DNA from: Mesoaciditoga sp964503355
GTDB lineage: Bacteria > Thermotogota > Thermotogae > Mesoaciditogales > Mesoaciditogaceae
DNA: 9,343 bases
Assembly (NCBI GenBank): GCA_964503355.1
Contig: CAZCZS010000065.1
Location: 1-9,343, forward strand
Direction of reading: 5' to 3'
Shown here: positions 6,744-9,343 of the stretch, one piece after another
Numbering within the stretch: position 1 is the first letter of the stretch
Layout of the letters: every line of letters begins with the position of its first letter
Position numbers and translations under genes: made by a program
The notes under the pieces: generated by a model
Databases searched by the model: none
Told to the model about the DNA's origin: nothing
What the model saw: only the letters and a program-made list of their open reading frames with translations

Positions 6744-7429
6744 GGATAAGAAAAAAATTCCTGTGGTTGTGAGTCTTCCACTATGATACCTTCTGACATA
6801 AAAACTATGCGATCCGCGGCCTCTCGAGCGAAATTCACTTCGTGTGTTACCACTATCATGGTGGTTCCCATATCGGCAAGCTCTTTCATAACTTTTAAAA
6901 CTTCAGCTGTCATTTCTGGATCAAGAGCGGATGTTGGCTCATCGAAGAGTATCAAATCCGGTTGCATGGCGATGGCGCGGGCAATGGCCACCCTTTGTTT
7001 TTGTCCGCCGGATAGTTGACCTGGATAGCTGTTTATTTTGTCTCCCAATCCAACTCTTTTTAGAACTTCCACCGCCTTTTCTTTTGCTTCGTTCTTTTCC
7101 ATTTTCTTCACCTTTACAAGTGGGTACATCACGTTTTTTAAGGCTGTCATATGGGGAAAAAGGTTATAACTTTGTGAAACAAAGGCCATTCGTGATCTCG
7201 CCTGCCTTAAGATGACGGCATCGTCTTTCATTTTTATATCATCGAATATTATCTCCCCTTCATCTGGAATTTCCAAAAAGTTGAGGGTACGTAGGAAGGT
7301 GGATTTTCCCGTTCCAGACGGTCCCATAAGAACCACCACTTCCCCTTTATTTACTTCCAAAGAAACACTCTTTAGAACCTCAAGTTCTCCAAAACGCTTT
7401 TTAACATTTTTTGCCGATATAACACTCAT
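6701..7429 (-). CDS. Polar amino acid ABC transporter ATP-binding protein (GlnQ/HisP family)
   Basis: This 242-residue cytoplasmic ATPase, normal in length for the family, drives amino acid import. The motifs are complete: Walker A GPSGTGKS (36-43), Q-loop Q86 in FVSQSYNLFPHMT, signature SGGQK (140-144), Walker B LILFDEP (159-165), D-loop SALD and switch H196 in VVTHEVNFA. The Q-loop context NLFPHMTALKNV is characteristic of polar amino acid importers. There is no C-terminal cysteine domain, unlike the Opp ATPases. The ATG at 7429 overlaps the permease stop by four bases (ATGA), with GGAGG 11 bases upstream inside the permease gene. It is the last gene of the three-gene operon. GlnQ, HisP and ArtP types cannot be told apart by sequence alone; the operon leader hints at histidine or other basic amino acids. 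Confidence 0.95.
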   Translation of the reverse strand: MSVISAKNVKKRFGELEVLKSVSLEVNKGEVVVLMGPSGTGKSTFLRTLNFLEIPDEGEIIFDDIKMKDDAVILRQARSRMAFVSQSYNLFPHMTALKNVMYPLVKVKKMEKNEAKEKAVEVLKRVGLGDKINSYPGQLSGGQKQRVAIARAIAMQPDLILFDEPTSALDPEMTAEVLKVMKELADMGTTMIVVTHEVNFAREAADRIVFMSEGIIVEDSQPQEFFSYPKTEKAVKFLARLS

Positions 7430-8163
7430 GGAATGGCCAACCTCCTTTCCAATTTCGAACTTATCAAACTTAAGGTATACGTAAGGCTAAAATATATGGC
7501 CGCGATGGTGATGTAGCTTTCAAACGACGCCAAAGCCATGGTGGCAACTTGCGTTCCACGTTGCGTCAACTCGTTTATGGCTATAACGGAGGCCAACGAA
7601 CTATCTTTGATAAGGCTTATGAATTGCCCGGTAAGTGAAGGAAGTGCGTTTCTAAAAGCTTGAGGAAGTATTATATCGAAAAATCTTTCTCTCGCTGAAA
7701 GACCAAGCGCTTCAGCCGTTTCAAATTGCTCTTTCGGAATGGACTGAATACCAGCCCTGATTATCTCTATCATGTAAGCTCCTTCAAAGGTCGAGAGCGC
7801 TATGACGGCAGCCCAAAATCTTGGAAAATCGAATATCGTTCCCACCCCGTAATAAACCAACAGAATAACGACCAAAAGGGGGATATTCCTGAAAAAAGTC
7901 ACATACACTCCGGCAAGATCTCGAAGGGTTTCACTTTTTGAGACTTTCATTATTCCCCCAATAACTCCTATCACAAATGAGAAAACGATGCTCATCAACG
8001 ATATTTTCAACGTCATCATAAGACCGAGATAGTACATCTTCAAATAGTCCATTGGAACAACGTTCCAGTGAAATGGATACTGTAAGGACAAAAGGTAGTA
8101 AAGTGTTCCCAAGATCGCGACGATAAACGCCGCGATCGAGATTTTCTTGAGAATTCTCGTCAT
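7426..8163 (-). CDS. Polar amino acid ABC transporter permease (HisM/GlnP family)
   Basis: This 245-residue integral membrane protein is the only permease in the operon, so it probably forms a homodimeric channel rather than a HisQ/HisM-type pair. A long first hydrophobic helix (about 8-27) is followed by the family core. The TLKISLMSIVFSFVIGVIGG segment lies at about 51-70, FRNIPLLVVILLVYYG at 91-106, and the ATPase-docking EAA loop ETAEALGLS at 148-156 leads to ILPQAFRNALP (165-175). The frame is open to 8226, but that would overlap the binding-protein gene by 52 bases. ATG 8163 follows GAGGTG by 7 bases and gives the natural start with an 11-base gap after the binding protein. The gene overlaps the ATPase by four bases. 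Confidence 0.93.
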   Translation of the reverse strand: MTRILKKISIAAFIVAILGTLYYLLSLQYPFHWNVVPMDYLKMYYLGLMMTLKISLMSIVFSFVIGVIGGIMKVSKSETLRDLAGVYVTFFRNIPLLVVILLVYYGVGTIFDFPRFWAAVIALSTFEGAYMIEIIRAGIQSIPKEQFETAEALGLSARERFFDIILPQAFRNALPSLTGQFISLIKDSSLASVIAINELTQRGTQVATMALASFESYITIAAIYFSLTYTLSLISSKLERRLAIP

Positions 8164-8170
8164 TCCGATC

Positions 8171-8176
8171 CACCTC
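8171..8176 (-). promoter_or_regulatory. Ribosome-binding site that decides the permease start
   Basis: GAGGTG (8176-8171, - strand) overlaps the last bases of the binding-protein stop codon and lies 7 bases before the ATG at 8163. This rules against the longer frame starting at 8226. Confidence 0.8.
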
Positions 8177-8957
8177 ACGAATTTGGTTTGTAATTCGTGA
8201 ACCATTTGTCGTAGAGTTTCTGCCATTCTCCACTGGCTTTTTCATAAGTTATAAACGTGTTCACCCAATTCAGCAAGTTGAATTCTCCCTGTTTCATCGC
8301 TATGCCGTAATTTTCTGTCGTTAAGGTTTCATTTATACTTGAAAGCTGTGCGTATTTTTTCGACATGTAACTAACGTACGTTGAATCGGCAACGGCAATA
8401 TCCGCCTTCTTCAGAGCCACTTGTAAAGCCGCTTCGTCCATTGAAGCGAATTCCAAAATTTTGGCATTTTTGAAAAAGGCTTTCGCGGCGTCCTCTCCCG
8501 TTGTGCCAATTTGAACCGCGATCGTGAGATCTTTTTGGCTTAACAACTCTTTCAAAGTTGGAGCTTTTTTGTACACATAGGTGTTGTAAAGTACTTCTTG
8601 TCCAACCGTGAAATAAGGAATGGAAAAATTCACCATTATCGCTCGTTTAGGAGTTATGGTCATAGCCGAGATTATCATGTCGAACTTCCCGGAGACCAAC
8701 GAAGGCAAAATGCCAGACCAGCGCGTGGGTACTATTTTAAGTTTTACTCCCAACGCTTTTGCCATAAGATTTGCGAAATCCACATCAAATCCTATCCACG
8801 CTCCGTTGCTGTTTGTTCCTTCAAATGGCATGTAACCAGCGGCGTCCATACCCACACGCAAATAACCAGATGAAACTATTTGCTGTAAAGCATCTGCACT
8901 CACGACCAACGCCGCTAAAGATACCAACAAAACGATCACGATAAAAACTTTTTTCAT
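8175..8957 (-). CDS. Polar amino acid ABC transporter substrate-binding protein, family 3 (HisJ/GlnH type)
   Basis: This 260-residue exported protein binds the amino acid and delivers it to the permease. The signal peptide is MKKVF plus a hydrophobic core (about 4-18), with likely cleavage after VSA (about 21). No lipobox cysteine is present, so it is soluble. Family 3 motifs include GYLRVGMD near the mature N-terminus, the signature GFDVDFA (56-62), and ISAMTITPKRA (96-106), in which R105 is the residue that normally grips the ligand carboxylate. VQIGTTGED (148-156) and the late aspartate D191 are also seen. The frame extends upstream to 8996 but would then include a terminator stem. ATG 8957 has GGAGG 8 bases upstream, whereas the in-frame ATG at 8963 would be only 2 bases from it. 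The ligand is not identifiable from sequence by eye. Confidence 0.93.
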   Translation of the reverse strand: MKKVFIVIVLLVSLAALVVSADALQQIVSSGYLRVGMDAAGYMPFEGTNSNGAWIGFDVDFANLMAKALGVKLKIVPTRWSGILPSLVSGKFDMIISAMTITPKRAIMVNFSIPYFTVGQEVLYNTYVYKKAPTLKELLSQKDLTIAVQIGTTGEDAAKAFFKNAKILEFASMDEAALQVALKKADIAVADSTYVSYMSKKYAQLSSINETLTTENYGIAMKQGEFNLLNWVNTFITYEKASGEWQKLYDKWFTNYKPNS

Positions 8958-8963
8958 TTCCAT

Positions 8964-8970
8964 CTCCTCC
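8964..8970 (-). promoter_or_regulatory. Ribosome-binding site of the amino acid binding-protein gene
   Basis: GGAGGAG (8970-8964, - strand) sets the start at ATG 8957. It lies only about 14 bases after the T-run of the upstream terminator, so no separate promoter can fit between terminator and gene. Confidence 0.85.
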
Positions 8971-8984
8971 TTTAAATGGTATAG

Positions 8985-9015
8985 AAAAAGGGCCACATCT
9001 CATTCGATGTGGCCC
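8985..9015 (-). terminator. Intrinsic terminator in the 5' leader of the amino acid transporter operon (attenuator)
   Basis: On the - strand, GGGCCACATC (9015-9006) pairs perfectly with GATGTGGCCC (8999-8990) across a GAATGA loop, followed by TTTTT (8989-8985). It is a strong, strand-specific terminator: the + strand reading has no T-run. It stands before, not after, a gene, with no upstream - strand gene visible other than the small leader ORF. Unregulated, it would silence the transporter operon, so conditional readthrough is expected. Confidence 0.88.
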
Positions 9016-9068
9016 GGTGGATTAGCTTATTTGAAGCACACGTTCAAGCTTTCGCTCCTCCACCGGGC
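9012..9068 (-). promoter_or_regulatory. Candidate antiterminator pairing competing with the leader terminator
   Basis: GCCCGGTGGA (9068-9059, - strand) is perfectly complementary to TCCACCGGGC (9021-9012), 10 bp. The second strand shares four bases (9012-9015) with the 5' arm of the terminator, so full formation of one excludes the other. The first strand encodes Pro-Gly-Gly of the leader ORF and also lies largely in the loop of a 5-bp hairpin, TTCGC with GCGAA (9071-9067 with 9055-9051). An 8-bp pseudoknot is therefore also possible. Confidence 0.7.
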
Positions 9069-9089
9069 GAATACTTAACGTGATGCTTC
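9033..9089 (-). promoter_or_regulatory. Leader stem formed by the basic-codon region
   Basis: On the - strand, GAAGCATCACGTT (9089-9077) pairs with AACGTGTGCTTC (9044-9033), 12 bp with one bulged T. The 5' arm is exactly the codon region Lys-His-His-Val of the leader ORF. A ribosome paused there would stop the stem from forming. The 3' arm begins at the last base of the leader stop codon. Confidence 0.7.
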
Positions 9090-9133
9090 CTGTTAAATTT
9101 TTCAAAACTTGAAATACACAATTTATCTATCAT
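9044..9133 (-). CDS. Candidate 29-residue leader peptide of the amino acid transporter operon
   Basis: The ATG at 9133 opens a 29-codon frame that ends in TGA (9046-9044), 86 bases before the binding-protein start. A GAGG site (AAGAGG, 9146-9141) lies 7 bases before the ATG, the same spacing as several real genes here. The peptide begins MIDKLC, carries the basic run RKHHVK (15-20) and ends YSPGGGAKA. The run of Lys and His codons is the mark of leader peptides that sense those amino acids by ribosome pausing. The Lys-His-His-Val codons lie in one arm of a 12-bp stem, and the Pro-Gly-Gly codons form one strand of the putative antiterminator. I do not recognise a named family. If not translated, the same RNA could be a riboswitch aptamer. 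Confidence 0.6.
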   Translation of the reverse strand: MIDKLCISSFEKFNRKHHVKYSPGGGAKA

Positions 9134-9140
9134 ATTTTTT

Positions 9141-9146
9141 CCTCTT
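9141..9146 (-). promoter_or_regulatory. Ribosome-binding site of the leader peptide
   Basis: AAGAGG (9146-9141, - strand) is followed by seven bases (six A and a T) and the ATG at 9133. It is weaker than the GGAGG sites of the structural genes but correctly spaced. Confidence 0.55.
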
Positions 9147-9170
9147 CGAAAATTTAGTTGTATAAACCTT

Positions 9171-9200
9171 ATCATATTGGATGTTAACAAGTCAAGTTAA
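9171..9200 (-). promoter_or_regulatory. Probable promoter of the amino acid transporter operon
   Basis: TATGAT (9176-9171, - strand) is a good -10 hexamer. The best-spaced -35 is TTAACT (9200-9195), 18 bases upstream, which matches consensus only moderately. The better hexamer TTGACT (9195-9190) would leave a spacer of only 13 bases. The predicted start is near 9164, about 31 bases before the leader ORF. The -10 is more certain than the -35. Confidence 0.5.
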
Positions 9201-9239
9201 AATTTTGTTTCAAACATTTTTTACTCAAGTTGTGCGTCA

Positions 9240-9299
9240 GCTTTACAAGCAATGGCTTTTAGCCATACATCGCTTTTCAAGCGATAAGGGAATTTTTTT
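9240..9299. repeat. Three consecutive small hairpins followed by a T-run
   Basis: Stems GCTT/AAGC (9240-9250), ATGGCT/AGCCAT (9252-9266) and ATCGCTT/AAGCGAT (9269-9285) follow one another. All have short pyrimidine-rich loops and share a GCTT-like core. A run of seven T (9293-9299) follows the last stem after a 7-base gap, which is too far for a good terminator. No gene overlaps them; their function is unknown. Confidence 0.45.
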
Positions 9300-9300
9300 C

Positions 9301-9340
9301 GAAGATGTCATCCCGGACCTGATCCGGGATCTCATCCTTC
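9301..9340. repeat. REP-like extragenic palindrome at the right edge
   Basis: ATCCCGGA (9310-9317) pairs with TCCGGGAT (9323-9330) around CCTGA. Outer arms GAAGATG (9301-9307) and CATCCTTC (9333-9340) extend it with a 2-base mismatch and one bulge. A TCATCCCGGA...TCCGGGATC core of this kind is familiar from dispersed extragenic palindromes in many bacteria; that recognition is from memory. Copy number cannot be judged from one window. Confidence 0.6.
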
Positions 9341-9343
9341 AAA

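Noticed and set aside
8164..8226. 21-residue extension of the permease from ATG 8226
   Set aside because: It would overlap the binding-protein gene by 52 bases; ATG 8163 has a proper ribosome site.
8958..8996. 13-residue extension of the amino acid binding protein from 8996
   Set aside because: It would place the leader terminator inside the gene and put residues before a clear signal peptide; GGAGG sets the start at 8957.
9129..9134. Second TATGAT on the - strand as a promoter -10
   Set aside because: It overlaps the start codon of the leader ORF and has no reasonable -35 at 16-18 bases upstream.
1..9343. CRISPR arrays, tRNA or rRNA genes, insertion sequences, transposases
   Set aside because: I saw no regularly spaced repeats, no tRNA cloverleaf, no ribosomal RNA sequence and no transposase-like protein on either strand.

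Overview
The window comes from a bacterium with AT-leaning DNA, purine-rich Shine-Dalgarno sites and densely packed operons. Both solute-binding proteins have signal peptides without a lipobox cysteine, and the phosphoribosyltransferase has the Thermus/Thermotoga-type PyrE C-terminus. Together these point to Thermotogota or a similar thermophilic lineage rather than a Firmicute, but this is inference and no marker gene settles it.

Layout from left to right. (1) Bases 2-361, + strand: the 3' end of an oligopeptide-transporter ATPase (OppF/DppF type) that belongs to an operon outside the window. A strong intrinsic terminator at 364-387 follows. (2) Bases 436-5825, - strand: a complete oligopeptide/dipeptide-type ABC importer operon read right to left as oppA-oppB-oppC-oppD-oppF. 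It has a near-consensus extended -10 promoter at 5920-5948 and a terminator-like hairpin between oppA and oppB. (3) Bases 6126-6683, + strand: a solitary PyrE-like phosphoribosyltransferase with its own near-consensus promoter and several altered active-site motifs. (4) Bases 6701-8957, - strand: a polar amino acid ABC importer operon, binding protein-permease-ATPase. (5) Bases 8985-9200, - strand: the 5' leader of that operon, holding a small leader ORF, alternative RNA pairings and a strong intrinsic terminator just before the binding-protein ribosome-binding site. (6) Bases 9240-9343: extragenic hairpins and a REP-like palindrome, with no gene.

The genes work as two high-affinity uptake systems, one for peptides (or oligosaccharides, since this family includes both in thermophiles) and one for amino acids. 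In each, an exported binding protein delivers ligand to membrane permeases powered by cytoplasmic ATPases. The phosphoribosyltransferase between them has no pyrimidine-pathway neighbour.

The most interesting element is the amino acid transporter leader. A 29-codon ORF (9133-9044, - strand) has its own Shine-Dalgarno site and carries the run Arg-Lys-His-His-Val-Lys. Its Lys-His-His-Val codons form one arm of a 12-bp stem. Its Pro-Gly-Gly codons form one strand of a 10-bp pairing that competes with the terminator. This is the architecture of ribosome-mediated transcription attenuation, here apparently sensing histidine and/or other basic amino acids. A pseudoknotted riboswitch is the main alternative reading.
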